Positions 25,356 to 34,837 of a stretch of DNA of 64,000 nt are shown in pieces. This stretch comes from Burkholderia sp. E7m39. GTDB taxonomy: Bacteria > Pseudomonadota > Gammaproteobacteria > Burkholderiales > Burkholderiaceae. The notes under the pieces were generated by a model. The model was not told where the DNA came from. It saw nothing but the letters and a program-made list of their open reading frames with translations, and made no database searches. The translations under genes and the position numbers were made by a program. Location of the stretch: NCBI GenBank assembly GCA_001319865.1, contig BBSL01000240.1:1-64000 (forward strand). The letters are read 5' to 3'. Numbering within the stretch: the stretch's first letter is position 1; the number at the start of each line of letters is the position of its first letter.

Positions 25356-26256
25356 ATGGCGATAGTTCCATTCGCTTGCGATGGCAGGGTTGCTGCGCGG
25401 ACGAACACGCGAAGAATCGCGTGTTCGATGGCGCTTATCGGCGGGTTGGCTGCGCTCGCGCCTGCTGGCGCGACCGTCCGCGAGCACTTGCCGCAGACTC
25501 TCACGCTGGTGCCGCAAGCGCCTTCCCAGCCCGCGGAGCAACCGTCGCCGATCGATCATGTCCTTCGACAGAACGGTCTCGAGCCGGGCTCGAAAAAAAG
25601 CGCAGATCGTGGCTGCGTGGCTTGAGAAAGTGCACACCGACCCGGCAATCAAACGAGCCGTGCCCGGTGGACCGGATGCGCTGCACCGGATACTCAGCGA
25701 CGCCAACACGCGCGATTCACTGATGACGAATGGCCTGGCGCGCCTGAGTCCGGCCGACCGCCTGCGCTACCTGAAGGTCTACACGCGCATCCTGGACGAA
25801 CAGGTGCCCGTGAACTGCTTCGGCGTCTCCGACATGGGCGAGGTCATGGACCGGATCACGCTGGGCGCGATGGCGCAGGGGGAGATCGAAGAGTACCTGG
25901 GCCTCTTGTACAAGGTCATCGTGAAAAGCGCGTCGTCCTCGGCGCTGCCGACGCCAACGCAGCGCCAGTACGAGAAGGCGCAGGCAATCCTGACGCGTGC
26001 GCTCGTGAACGAACTGGCAGGCGACAGCAACAATATCGAGCGATACCGGTATCTGGCCCTTCATCCCGAGTCGGCGACACCCTCCGACATGTGCTGGGTG
26101 ACGAGAGTGACATTGCATGCGGTGTTGTCGATGCCCGATCCGTATCGCGACTTCATCGTGCTCCCGGCGATGACGAAGGACAACGAGATCATGCCGTCGC
26201 GCGGCAAAAAGACCGATTCCGATTTCAGGCGCCCGCCGCCCACGCAAACCCCGTAA
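25356..26256 (+). pseudogene. Exported protein broken by a +1 shift at an A7 tract
   Basis: Two overlapping frames make one protein. The first frame, from ATG 25356, has a signal-peptide-like segment (SMALIGGLAALAPAGA), a Pro-rich linker and ends QNGLEPGSKK. The second frame starts at KKAQIVAAWLEKVHTDPAIK and runs to 26256. They meet at TCG followed by seven A residues (about 25591-25600). With six As the frame would be continuous as SKKAQIVAAW. It may therefore be a pseudogene, a sequence error, or a gene expressed by slippage. The C-terminal part is mostly helical with no recognised domain. Alternatively, translation could begin at an ATG near 25557 in the second frame. It lies downstream of the DUF2950 gene. 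Confidence 0.65.
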
Positions 26257-26655
26257 CGAAACGTGAGCGACCCGACGCGCCTTTCGAGGGACGATCGACG
26301 CTCCATAATTCGCAACTAACTGTCTGGCAGACCCATGCGCCTGACTCGCTGACGCGCACCCAAACCGTCTTCACACGCGATGCCAATACCGCGGCTTTGC
26401 CGCGCGCACAAGGCCCGCGCGGGCCGCAGGGCACCGTCGACGGCGCGCGGCGCGCGACAGTGCTAGGCTTTGCGCTGATCGCGCGTCGTGCGGCCCGACG
26501 AATCTGGTCGCGCTCGCGGGCGGCTGGCGCAGCATGGCGATGCGTCGCGAGCACGCCGCCGCATTGGCTTGCACGACGCTTTCGCCGGGCGCCCACCACG
26601 TGCCACGCAGGCCGACGCGCTCATCAACACAGACGACCGAGGCGAGGTAACGTGC
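26257..26655. other. Intergenic region, no gene seen
   Basis: About 400 GC-rich bases before the HAD gene. Open frames here are short or antisense-like and Arg-rich. No promoter or hairpin stood out. Confidence 0.5.
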
Positions 26656-27345
26656 ATGAACACACCAGCAAGCAACGACGTTGTCTTTCTGTTCGATGTC
26701 GATAACACGCTGCTCGACAACGATCACGTGCTGACCGACCTGCGCGCACACATGATGCGGCAGTTCGGCGAAGAGAACAGCGCGCGCTACTGGCAGCTTT
26801 TCGAGGAACTGCGCAGCGAACTCGGCTATGCGGACTATCTGGGTGCTTTGCAGCGCTACCGTAACGTGCATCACGACGACACGCAGTTGCTGCTGATGTC
26901 GTGCTACCTGATCGACTATCCGTTTGCGAACCGCGTGTTCCCCGGCGCGCTCGATGCGCTTCGCTACGCGAGCCAGTTCGGCAAGACGGCGATCCTGTCG
27001 GACGGCGATGTCGTGTTCCAGCCGCGCAAGGTGTCGCGCTCGGGCCTGTGGGACGAGGTCGAAGGGCGCGTGCTGATTTACATCCACAAAGAGCTGATGC
27101 TCGACGACGTGATCGCGCACTATCCCGCACGCCATTACGTGATGATCGACGACAAGCTGCGCATCCTGACGGCGATGAAAGAGAAGTGGGGTGACCGGCT
27201 CACGACGATCTTTCCGCGTCAGGGACACTACGCGCTCGATGTCGCGGAGATCGCGAAGTATCCCGACCCCGACATCACGATCGAACGAATCGGCGAGCTG
27301 ACGTCGATCGATTTCGATGCGCTGAAGGCGAAAGGGCGCCGTTAG
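26656..27345 (+). CDS. HAD-superfamily hydrolase
   Basis: The protein has 229 residues. HAD motif I is FLFDVDNTLLDND at the N-terminus (nucleophile Asp in DVDNT), with motif II ILSDGD near the middle and a C-terminal YVMIDDK motif IV-like segment. It is likely a cytosolic phosphatase of small phosphorylated metabolites. GAGG at 26644-26647 supports the ATG at 26656; an open extension upstream lacks a start signal. It is convergent with a LysR gene, 16 bases apart. Substrate is unknown. Confidence 0.9.
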   Translation: MNTPASNDVVFLFDVDNTLLDNDHVLTDLRAHMMRQFGEENSARYWQLFEELRSELGYADYLGALQRYRNVHHDDTQLLLMSCYLIDYPFANRVFPGALDALRYASQFGKTAILSDGDVVFQPRKVSRSGLWDEVEGRVLIYIHKELMLDDVIAHYPARHYVMIDDKLRILTAMKEKWGDRLTTIFPRQGHYALDVAEIAKYPDPDITIERIGELTSIDFDALKAKGRR

Positions 27346-27361
27346 ACGTCGCTAGACTTCG

Positions 27362-28222
27362 CTATTCGCTCATCCACTGGCCGCGCAGATCGCTGCCCTG
27401 GAGCAATTCGAGCAGCGTGCCCGCGGGATGACTGAGCCGCCTCGCGGCCAGCGCGATGAATTCCACATCGGGAAGCGCCGGCAGGCTCGCGCTGTTGACG
27501 GGCGGCGCGAGCCCGCGGGCGGACACATACTGCGATTTCGCTGTGAGCCCGAGCCCGCCGCGCGCCGCGGCGATGCAGCCCGCGTGGCTGCTGCTCGTGC
27601 ACACCACTTCCCAGCCGAAGCCTTTTTCCGCGAGTGCGTTCAGCACGACGGCGCGCGTGACGCTCGGCTCCGCGACCAGCACCAGCGGCAGCGGCTGTTC
27701 GAGATCGACCACGGTGCCCGGCCGCGCGATCCATTCCAGGCGCGAACGCAGCAACGGCGTGCCGCGCCGCTCGCCGAGACGTCGCTTGCCGACGAGCAGA
27801 TCGAGCGCGCCGGCATCGAGCAGTTCGTACAGGCGGCTCGTCATGCCGATCGTCAGTTCCAGTTCGACATCGGGATGCGCGTGGCGAAACGCGGCCAGCA
27901 CGTTCGGCAGCGCGCCGAGCGCGATATCGTCCGAGGTGCCTAGCCGGACGCGTCCTTTCAGCCGTGGTTTGCGAAATTGCGATTCGGCCCGGTTCATGGC
28001 TTGCAGGATCACGTTCGCGTGCACGAGCAGCGCCTCGCCGTCGGCCGTCATCGCCAGCGAGTGAGTGTCGCGCACGAAGAGCCGTCTGCCGACGCTTTCC
28101 TCGAGGCGGCGAATGTGTTCGCTGACGCTCGACTGGTTCAGCCCGAGCCGCTTGCCCGCTTCCGTGAAGCTGCGGCAAGTGGTGACGGTTGCGAACGTCC
28201 TGAGCCAAAGGGGATTGAGCAT
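27362..28222 (-). CDS. LysR-family transcriptional regulator
   Basis: The protein has 286 residues. The helix-turn-helix is at about 5-62 (FATVTTCRSFTEAGKRLGLN, SSVSEHIRRLEESVGRRLF). The effector domain starts GRVRLGTSDDIALGALPNVL. It is divergent from an MFS transporter gene with 246 bases between them, which makes the transporter a likely target. The inducer is unknown. Confidence 0.93.
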   Translation of the reverse strand: MLNPLWLRTFATVTTCRSFTEAGKRLGLNQSSVSEHIRRLEESVGRRLFVRDTHSLAMTADGEALLVHANVILQAMNRAESQFRKPRLKGRVRLGTSDDIALGALPNVLAAFRHAHPDVELELTIGMTSRLYELLDAGALDLLVGKRRLGERRGTPLLRSRLEWIARPGTVVDLEQPLPLVLVAEPSVTRAVVLNALAEKGFGWEVVCTSSSHAGCIAAARGGLGLTAKSQYVSARGLAPPVNSASLPALPDVEFIALAARRLSHPAGTLLELLQGSDLRGQWMSE

Positions 28223-28341
28223 GCGGCATTGTCATCGGCATCGACGATGACAGTCAATGCCTCCAGGCGACTTCCCGATTGCCGTTGGAATCGATAGCAT
28301 GGACGCTTGCCTCTGGACGAAGCGGCGCGTGGCGGCGCATG

Positions 28342-28369
28342 GCTCGTAGCTCGTAGCTCGCGGCTCGTG
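28342..28369. repeat. Four tandem 7-bp GCTCGNN repeats
   Basis: GCTCGTA, GCTCGTA, GCTCGCG and GCTCGTG follow one another between the divergent lysR and MFS genes. This could be a slippage-prone spacer or part of a regulator site. Confidence 0.5.
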
Positions 28370-28468
28370 TTCCACGTTTGACGGCGCACACCGACGGCGA
28401 AACGCATCTCCGAGGCGCAGTCGCGAGGCCGGATTCAGCGGCTTCGTCGCGCCTTCGCAAACTTCATC

Positions 28469-29857
28469 ATGACCCGGGATTCCTCACACACCGCGCTGCT
28501 CTGGATCGTCGCCGCTGCATTTTTCATGCAGGCGCTCGACACGACGATCGTCAACACGGCTTTGCCGTCGATGGCGAACAGCCTGCACGCATCGCCGCTG
28601 GCCATGCAGCCCGTCGTCGTGGCGTACACGCTGACGATGGCGCTTCTCACGCCCGCTTCCGGCTGGTTCGCCGACCGCTTCGGCACGCGCCGTGTGTATT
28701 TCGCGGCAATTCTCGTGTTCGTGCTCGGCTCGCTGTGCTGCGCGGCCGCGCATACGCTCGACCAGTTGGTGATCGCGCGCGTGCTGCAAGGCGTGGGCGG
28801 ATCGATGCTGCTGCCGATCGGGCGGCTTGCCGTGCTGCGCAGGGTGCCGGGCGAGCAATACGTGTCGGCGCTCGCGTTCGTGTCGATTGCGGGACAAGTG
28901 GGCCCCATCGTCGGGCCGACGCTCGGCGGCTGGCTCACGCAGGCCATTTCGTGGCACTGGATCTTTCTCGTCAACGTGCCCGTCGGCGCGATCGGGCTTC
29001 TGGCCGTGCAGCGTTTCCTGCCGCACGACAACGCCGCGCATCCGCCGCCATTCGATTTCATCGGCTGCGGTCTCCTGTCGCTGGCCATGATCCTGCTCTC
29101 GCTCGCCATCGATCCGCCGATGAGCACGCACCGCGTCGAATGGTCGTCGGGTCTGGCGGTGGCGGGTCTGGCTGCCGCGCTCGCCTACATTCCGCATGCG
29201 CGCTCGCACACGCGCCCATTGTTCCGGCTCGCGCTCTTCAGTGAGCCGAACTTCAGTGTCGGCCTGGTCGGCAATCTGCTGTGCCGGATCGGGTCGAGCG
29301 CGGTCCCGTTCATGCTGCCGCTGCTGATGCAGGTGCAACTCGGCTATTCGCCGCTGCGCTCGGGGCTGATGATGTTGCCGGCGGCCATCGCGGGCACCGT
29401 GTCGAAGCAATGGATTGCGCCGCTGATCAAACGCTACGGCTACGGGGCGTTTCTGCTCGTCAATACGATGATCGTCGGCTCGACGATCGTCGGCTTCGCG
29501 CTCGTGTCGCGCGAGTCCGCGCCGCTGCTTGAAATCACGTTGCTCGTCATCTTCGGCGCGGCGAATTCGATGCAGTTCGCCGCGATGAACAGCGTGACGC
29601 TCAAAGGCCTGTCGCATGCCGACGCGGGCAGCGGCAACAGCCTCTTCTCGATGGTACAGATGCTGGCGATCGGGCTGGGCGTGTCGATCGGCGGCGGGCT
29701 CGTGAATCTGTTTTCGGTGCGGCTCGGTTCGGCATCGACGGGATTCATGCTGAGCTTCGCTTGCGTCGGCGTGATCACGTTGCTGTCGGCGCTTGTGTTC
29801 CGGCGGCTCGACATGTCGACGGCGCGGCCTGCTGTCGCTGCACGCACGGCGCGATAA
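28469..29857 (+). CDS. MFS drug-type transporter, DHA2 family (14 TM)
   Basis: The protein has 462 residues with 13-14 predicted membrane helices. Helix 1 has the DHA2 signature QALDTTIVNTALPSMA. The loop 2-3 motif A is GWFADRFGTRRVYF. Motif C is GQVGPIVGPTLGGWL. EmrB/QacA relatives are proton-driven exporters of hydrophobic compounds. It is divergent from a LysR regulator, a common arrangement for inducible efflux. The substrate is not predictable. Confidence 0.93.
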   Translation: MTRDSSHTALLWIVAAAFFMQALDTTIVNTALPSMANSLHASPLAMQPVVVAYTLTMALLTPASGWFADRFGTRRVYFAAILVFVLGSLCCAAAHTLDQLVIARVLQGVGGSMLLPIGRLAVLRRVPGEQYVSALAFVSIAGQVGPIVGPTLGGWLTQAISWHWIFLVNVPVGAIGLLAVQRFLPHDNAAHPPPFDFIGCGLLSLAMILLSLAIDPPMSTHRVEWSSGLAVAGLAAALAYIPHARSHTRPLFRLALFSEPNFSVGLVGNLLCRIGSSAVPFMLPLLMQVQLGYSPLRSGLMMLPAAIAGTVSKQWIAPLIKRYGYGAFLLVNTMIVGSTIVGFALVSRESAPLLEITLLVIFGAANSMQFAAMNSVTLKGLSHADAGSGNSLFSMVQMLAIGLGVSIGGGLVNLFSVRLGSASTGFMLSFACVGVITLLSALVFRRLDMSTARPAVAARTAR

Positions 29858-29964
29858 AGGGGCACTGGCGCGTCCGATGCTACGGCTTGATCGTCCGTGC
29901 GCAACGCCGTGGGCTGTAGCGCTGCGAAAGCAAAAGCCATAACGACACTTTCGCGCCATCCACT

Positions 29965-30166
29965 ACGCTCGAAAATTTCCCGCCTGGCACGATGAAGAAG
30001 CTCGTGCTCGACTACGAGACGCTGCCGAGAAAATAGTGGTGTGTTGCCGCTGACGCTCGGCGGCCGCAGACCCAGCGTGCGTCAGGCGCTGGCGAAGGTC
30101 GGCGAGCATACGCAGGAAATCCTCTCGCGACTCGCGAGCCGCGCGGCGGGCTCAGTCGTCGGCTGA
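29965..30166 (+). pseudogene. Decayed C-terminal tail of a family III CoA-transferase (tentative)
   Basis: From about 29992 the frame reads MKKLVLDYETLPRK and stops. Shifting by one base at AGAAAATAG gives SGVLPLTLGGRRPSVRQALA and then KVGEHTQEILSRLA to a TGA at 30164-30166. This resembles the end of CaiB/BaiF CoA-transferases. Removing one A would join the parts. No upstream body of the gene is present, so it looks like a remnant. The family call is by memory of the motif only. Confidence 0.4.
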
Positions 30167-30231
30167 GTCGTCCGTCGGCGCGTTGCGCGTGGTCGCTCGC
30201 GCGAGCCGGTCTCGCCGCCTGACGACCAAAC

Positions 30232-30271
30232 AAAAAACGCCGGCTGGGTCTGAAGCGACCCTGCCGGCGTT
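30232..30271 (-). terminator. Rho-independent terminator of glcB
   Basis: AACGCCGGC (30236-30244) and GCCGGCGTT (30263-30271) form a 9-bp stem, extended inside by GGGTC/GACCC. On the minus strand the stem is followed by a run of six T. It lies 33 bases past the glcB stop. Confidence 0.8.
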
Positions 30272-30303
30272 CGCATTCGCCTTTCTGCCGTCGACGACAA
30301 ACG

Positions 30304-32481
30304 CTATGCGTTGCCCGCCTTCAGTGCCAGACGGAACTTGTGCAGCAGCGGTTCCGTGTAACCGCTCGGCTGCGCGGTGCCTTCGAACACGAGCGCGCAA
30401 GCCGCCTTGAACGCGATCGACCGGTCGAAGTCCGGCGCCATCGGCCTGTAGTTGGGATCGCTCGCATTCTGCTGGTCGACGACCTTCGCCATGCGTTCCA
30501 GCGTCTGCCGCACGAACTCGGGCTTGACGACGCCGTGACGCAGCCAGTTCGCGATGTGCTGGCTGGAAATGCGCAGCGTCGCGCGGTCTTCCATCAGGCC
30601 GACGTTGTTGATGTCCGGCACCTTCGAGCAGCCGACGCCCTGATCGATCCAGCGCACCACATAGCCGAGAATGCCCTGCGCGTTGTTCTCGACTTCATGG
30701 CGGATTTCGTCGTCGCTCCATTGCGCGCGCTCGACGACGGGAATCGTCAGCAGGCCGTCGAGCAGTTCGTCGCGCACGCCGGCGAGGTCGGTGCGCTCCA
30801 GTTCCTTCTGCACCGCCTGCACGTCGACCTGATGATAGTGCAGCGCATGCAGCGTGGCGGCCGTCGGCGAGGGCACCCACGCCGTGTTCGCGCCCGCTTT
30901 CGGATGGCCGATCTTCTGTTCGAGCATGGCCTTCATCAGATCGGGCATGGCCCACATGCCCTTGCCGATCTGCGCGCGGCCGCGCAGGCCCGCCGCGAGA
31001 CCGACCAGCACGTTGCTGCGCTCGTACGCGGCGATCCACTTGCTCGACTTCATGTCGCCCTTGCGCATCATCGGGCCGGCTTCCATCGAGCTGTGCATCT
31101 CGTCGCCCGTCCGGTCGAGGAAGCCCGTGTTGATGAACGCGACGCGCGCCGCCGCTTCACCGATGCACGCGGCGAGGTTCACGCTCGTGCGGCGTTCCTC
31201 GTCCATGATGCCCATCTTGATCGTGTTGCGCGCGAGGCCCAGCAAATCCTCGACACGCGAGAACAGCTCGCTCGCGAACGCAACTTCGGCGGGACCGTGC
31301 ATCTTCGGCTTGACGATGTAGATCGAGCCCGTGCGCGAATTCAGCTTGTGCTTGCGGTCGTGCAACGCGCACAGCGTCGTGACGACGCCGTCGAGAATGC
31401 CTTCGGGAATCTCATTGCCGTCGCGATCGAGCACGGCCGGGTTCGTCATCAGATGGCCGACGTTGCGGATGAACAGCAGCGAGCGCCCATGCAGCGTGAC
31501 GGGCTGCCCGTTGGCGCCTTGATACTCGCGATCCGGGTTCAGGCGGCGCGTGAAAGTCTTGCCGCCCTTCGTGACTTCTTCCGTCAGGTTGCCGACCATC
31601 AGGCCGAGCCAGTTGCGATAAAGCTGGACCTTGTCGTCGGCATCGACGGCCGCAACCGAGTCCTCGCAGTCGATGATCGTGCTCACGGCCGCTTCCATCA
31701 GCACGTCCTTGACGTTCGCGGGATCGGTCTTGCCGATGGAATCGTTCGCGTCGATCTGGATCTCGAAGTGCAGGCCGTTGTGCCTCAGCAGGACGGCGGA
31801 AGGCGCGCTCGCGTCGCCCTGATAGCCGACGAACTGCGCCGGCTCCTGCAGGCCCGTCGTGCCGCTCTTCAGCACGACCACGAGCTTGCCGTTCTCGACG
31901 CGATAGCCGGTCGCATCCTTGTGCGAGGCGCTGGCGAGCGGCGCGGCGTCGTCGAGAAACTTGCGCGCGAACGCGATCACGCGGGCGCCGCGCACCGGGT
32001 TGAACTTCGCGGTGCGCTCGGCGCCGTCGGTTTCGTCGATTGCATCGGTGCCGTACAGCGCGTCGTACAGGCTGCCCCAGCGCGCATTCGCCGCGTTCAG
32101 CGCGTAACGCTGGTTCGACAGCGGCACGACGAGCTGCGGGCCCGCCTGTTCGGCGATTTCGCGGTCGACGTTATCCGTCGTGGCCTTCACGCTCGCAGGC
32201 GCGGGCACGATGTAGCCGATGCTTTCCAGAAAGCTGCGGTAGGCGCGCAGATCGCGCACGGGGCCGGGGTTCGCGCGATGCCAGGTATCCAGTTCGACCT
32301 GCAGGCGGTCGCGTTCGGCGAGCAGCGCGCGATTTTTCGGCGCGAGGTCGTGGACGAGGGCGTCGAATCCCGCCCAGAACGCGGCGCTGTCGACACCCGT
32401 TCCAGGCAGGGCTTCCTGTTCGATGAACTGTTCGAGATTTGCGGCGACCTGCAATCCGCCGCGTTGGGTCAATTGAGTCAT
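30304..32481 (-). CDS. glcB: Malate synthase G
   Basis: The protein has 725 residues. It condenses glyoxylate and acetyl-CoA to malate, completing growth on glycolate or C2 compounds. Landmarks include [37 protein letters not shown] and [20 protein letters not shown], all typical of isoform G. The start at 32481 ([11 protein letters not shown]) gives the usual length near 723; a TTG 12 bases upstream would also be in frame. glcG is 57 bases upstream in the same direction, as in the E. coli glc operon. A T-tailed terminator follows. Confidence 0.97.
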   Translation of the reverse strand: MTQLTQRGGLQVAANLEQFIEQEALPGTGVDSAAFWAGFDALVHDLAPKNRALLAERDRLQVELDTWHRANPGPVRDLRAYRSFLESIGYIVPAPASVKATTDNVDREIAEQAGPQLVVPLSNQRYALNAANARWGSLYDALYGTDAIDETDGAERTAKFNPVRGARVIAFARKFLDDAAPLASASHKDATGYRVENGKLVVVLKSGTTGLQEPAQFVGYQGDASAPSAVLLRHNGLHFEIQIDANDSIGKTDPANVKDVLMEAAVSTIIDCEDSVAAVDADDKVQLYRNWLGLMVGNLTEEVTKGGKTFTRRLNPDREYQGANGQPVTLHGRSLLFIRNVGHLMTNPAVLDRDGNEIPEGILDGVVTTLCALHDRKHKLNSRTGSIYIVKPKMHGPAEVAFASELFSRVEDLLGLARNTIKMGIMDEERRTSVNLAACIGEAAARVAFINTGFLDRTGDEMHSSMEAGPMMRKGDMKSSKWIAAYERSNVLVGLAAGLRGRAQIGKGMWAMPDLMKAMLEQKIGHPKAGANTAWVPSPTAATLHALHYHQVDVQAVQKELERTDLAGVRDELLDGLLTIPVVERAQWSDDEIRHEVENNAQGILGYVVRWIDQGVGCSKVPDINNVGLMEDRATLRISSQHIANWLRHGVVKPEFVRQTLERMAKVVDQQNASDPNYRPMAPDFDRSIAFKAACALVFEGTAQPSGYTEPLLHKFRLALKAGNA

Positions 32482-32538
32482 GGGCTGTTCCAAGAAGGGC
32501 GTAATCGAATAACGTTGGTCGAATCGTTCAGGGCGCGT

Positions 32539-32955
32539 TCAGACACTCGTCGCGCCGGCGACGGCCGCGGCACCGGCCTTTGCCACCTGCGCATCCTGAT
32601 TGGCCTTCACGCCGGACACGCCGACGGCGCCGACCACCTGACCGTTTACCACAACGGGCACGCCGCCTTCCAGCGTGCCCGATAGCGGCGCGCTGAGAAA
32701 CGCGGTGCGCCCGCCGTTGATCATGTCTTCGTACTGCTTCGACTCGCGCCGGCCAAGCGCCGCCGTGCGGGCCTTGTCCGTCGCGATATAGGCGCTGACA
32801 GGCGCGCAGTTGTCGAGGCGCAACAACGACAGCGGATGGCCGCCGTCGTCCACGACCGCGATCGCGACGGCCCACTGGTTGCGTTCGGCTTCGGCGCGAG
32901 CCGCTTCGATGATTGTCGTCGACTCGGCGACCGTCAGTACGGATTTTGTCTGCAT
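32539..32955 (-). CDS. glcG: GlcG/HbpS-family heme-binding-type protein
   Basis: The protein has 138 residues and matches the GlcG/HbpS (DUF336) family: the AVVDDGGHPLSLLRLD strand, KARTAALGRRES, and GGVPVVVNGQVVGAVGVSG near the end. AGGAA 9 bases before the ATG at 32955 fixes the start. Members occur with glycolate genes and, in HbpS, bind heme, but the exact role of GlcG is unsettled. Here it is the first gene of a glcG-glcB operon. Confidence 0.92.
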   Translation of the reverse strand: MQTKSVLTVAESTTIIEAARAEAERNQWAVAIAVVDDGGHPLSLLRLDNCAPVSAYIATDKARTAALGRRESKQYEDMINGGRTAFLSAPLSGTLEGGVPVVVNGQVVGAVGVSGVKANQDAQVAKAGAAAVAGATSV

Positions 32956-33292
32956 GGTGCGGTTTCCTGAAACGATTGAGGTGATTCCGGCGACGGACCG
33001 TCCGCGCAGGCCGCCGCGATTCGCAAGGCGGCGACCATGCGCACGCACTGCCGACGTGCATGCGAGGTCCAGTCTTATATATGACTTGGCACCCATTGTT
33101 CCGCGTTCCGGCCGGCTTGTCGACCCCGATCGAACATGCGTCACCTCCGTTTTTCGCGCCCCAATTAACGCCGGCCCGTGATTCCGGCGGCGCACCAGGG
33201 AAAACCCGCGCTGCGCCGCGATCCGCTTGACCGTCCGGCATCTCGCGCGAATACTGCTAATATGTTAGTGAATTGCGGATGCGACCGGGCCT
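32956..33292. other. Divergent regulatory region between glcG and hpaG1
   Basis: About 337 bases separate the divergent glc and hpa operons. The hpa promoter and operator-like dyad are at 33227-33268. No gene was recognised in the rest. Confidence 0.5.
33227..33268 (+). promoter_or_regulatory. Putative hpa promoter with CTAA-TATG-TTAG dyad
   Basis: TTGACC (33227-33232), a 17-base spacer and AATACT (33250-33255) form a fair promoter. The dyad CTAATATGTTAG (33257-33268) lies where transcription would start. It is a candidate site for a MarR-type repressor such as HpaR, whose gene is not in the window. Confidence 0.5.
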
Positions 33293-34054
33293 ATGTTCGC
33301 ACTTGACGATCATCTGATTCATCTCGAAGCCGAACCGCTCGCGCGCGATATCGATGCGCGCAGCGCGAACGCGGTGCTCGCGGCCGGCGTGGTCTGCAGG
33401 GCGCCCGTGAACGGCTCGGTGTATGGAACGCTGCTGAACGATCGCGCCGCGCTCGAAGCACTCGGCGAGTCCGTCCACGCCGCGCCGTACAAGGCGCCGC
33501 CCAGGGCGCCCGTGCTGTATGCGAAGCCGCGCAATACGCTCGCGGGGCACGGCGCGCGTGTCGTCGTGCCCGACGACGCGCAACGTGTGCAGGCGGGCGG
33601 CTCGCTTGGCATCGTGATCGGGCGAACGGCGTGCCGCGTGCCCGTCGGTGACGCGCTGGGGTGCGTCGCCGGATACACGATCGTCGCGGACCTGTGCGTG
33701 CCGCACGAAAGCGTGTATCGGCCGTCCGTGAAATACCGGGCGCGCGACGGCTTTTGCGTGATCGGACCCACGATCGTCGCGAGCCGTCATGTGCCCGATC
33801 CCGATACCTTGAACATCGTGATCCGTCTCGAAGGGCGCGAGGCGTTCACGGCCAGCACGGCGACGTCGATCCGCCGCGTCGCGCAACTGATCGCCGATGT
33901 CACCGACTTCATGACGCTCGCGCCCGGCGACGTGCTGACGCTCGGCGTGCCGCACGGCGCGCCCGTCGCGCATGCGGGCGACGCAGTCAGCATCGCCATC
34001 GCCGATTGGCCGCCGCTGCACTTTTCGATGACGGCGAAAGGAGACGAACGATGA
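33293..34054 (+). CDS. hpaG1: HpaG1: 4-hydroxyphenylacetate degradation isomerase/decarboxylase, N-terminal-type subunit
   Basis: The protein has 253 residues of the fumarylacetoacetate hydrolase fold, with KPRNTLAGHGARVVVPDDA near residue 78 and VTDFMTLAPGDVLTLGVPHG near the end. In E. coli the two halves are fused as HpaG; here, as in many Burkholderia, they are separate genes. HpaG acts on 5-oxopent-3-ene-1,2,5-tricarboxylate (decarboxylation) and the following isomerisation. The stop overlaps the next start (ATGATGA). It is the first gene of the hpa operon. Confidence 0.9.
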   Translation: MFALDDHLIHLEAEPLARDIDARSANAVLAAGVVCRAPVNGSVYGTLLNDRAALEALGESVHAAPYKAPPRAPVLYAKPRNTLAGHGARVVVPDDAQRVQAGGSLGIVIGRTACRVPVGDALGCVAGYTIVADLCVPHESVYRPSVKYRARDGFCVIGPTIVASRHVPDPDTLNIVIRLEGREAFTASTATSIRRVAQLIADVTDFMTLAPGDVLTLGVPHGAPVAHAGDAVSIAIADWPPLHFSMTAKGDER

Positions 34055-34821
34055 TGCGCGGCCGGGTTGCCTACGCAGGCGCGATTCACGAAGCGTATCC
34101 GCACGAACGCGGCGTGCGGCTGGCGGATGGCCGCGTGCGCCGCGAGGATGAACTCGTGTGGCTTGCGCCCATCGAACCGGGCACGATCATCGCGCTCGGT
34201 CTGAACTATGCGGAGCACGCGAAAGAGCTGCAATTCTCGAAGCAGGAAGAGCCACTCGTTTTTCTGAAAGGGGCGGGCAGTGTGATCGGTCATCGCGGCG
34301 TCACGCGGCGTCCCTCGGATGCGACTTTCATGCACTACGAGTGCGAACTGGCCGTCGTGATCGGACGATCGGCGAAAGGCGTGACGCGCGAGCACGCGAT
34401 GCAGTACGTAGGCGGCTACATGATCGCCAACGACTACGCGATCCGCGATTACCTCGAAAACTACTATCGGCCGAACCTGCGGGTAAAGAACCGCGACGGC
34501 GGCACGGTGCTGGGCCCGTGGTTCGTCGATGCCGGCGACGTGACCGATGTCGCGCAACTCGAATTGCGCACGTACGTGAACGGCGCGCTGCAGCAGCGCG
34601 GCAACACGCGCGACCTGGTGACGGACATCCCCGCGTTGATCGAATACCTGAGCAGCTTCATGACGCTTGCGCCCGGAGACATCATCCTGACGGGGACGCC
34701 CGAAGGCGTGATCAATGTGAACGCGGGCGATGAAGTCGTGTGCGAGATCGACGGTCTGGGCCGACTCGTCAACGTGATTGCTTCCGACGCCGACTTTCAT
34801 CGCGACCGACCGCGCGACTGA
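34051..34821 (+). CDS. hpaG2: HpaG2: fumarylacetoacetate hydrolase-family isomerase/decarboxylase
   Basis: The protein has 256 residues. The fumarylacetoacetate hydrolase fold is clear: IIALGLNYAEHAKELQ, FMHYECELAVVIGR with metal-binding acidic residues, and MIANDYAIRDYLENYYRP. The C-terminus has TLAPGDIILTGTPEGV. AAAGGAGA at 34037-34044 precedes the ATG; an ATG one codon later is an alternative. It overlaps hpaG1 by 4 bases and precedes hpaE by 16, so translation is coupled. Together with HpaG1 it processes the carboxymethyl-hydroxymuconate product. Confidence 0.92.
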   Translation: MMRGRVAYAGAIHEAYPHERGVRLADGRVRREDELVWLAPIEPGTIIALGLNYAEHAKELQFSKQEEPLVFLKGAGSVIGHRGVTRRPSDATFMHYECELAVVIGRSAKGVTREHAMQYVGGYMIANDYAIRDYLENYYRPNLRVKNRDGGTVLGPWFVDAGDVTDVAQLELRTYVNGALQQRGNTRDLVTDIPALIEYLSSFMTLAPGDIILTGTPEGVINVNAGDEVVCEIDGLGRLVNVIASDADFHRDRPRD

Positions 34822-34837
34822 TCCTTCAGGACTTGCA

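Noticed and set aside
30340-32685. 781-codon open frame antisense to glcB
   Set aside because: It is a shadow of malate synthase G, with no recognisable motif.
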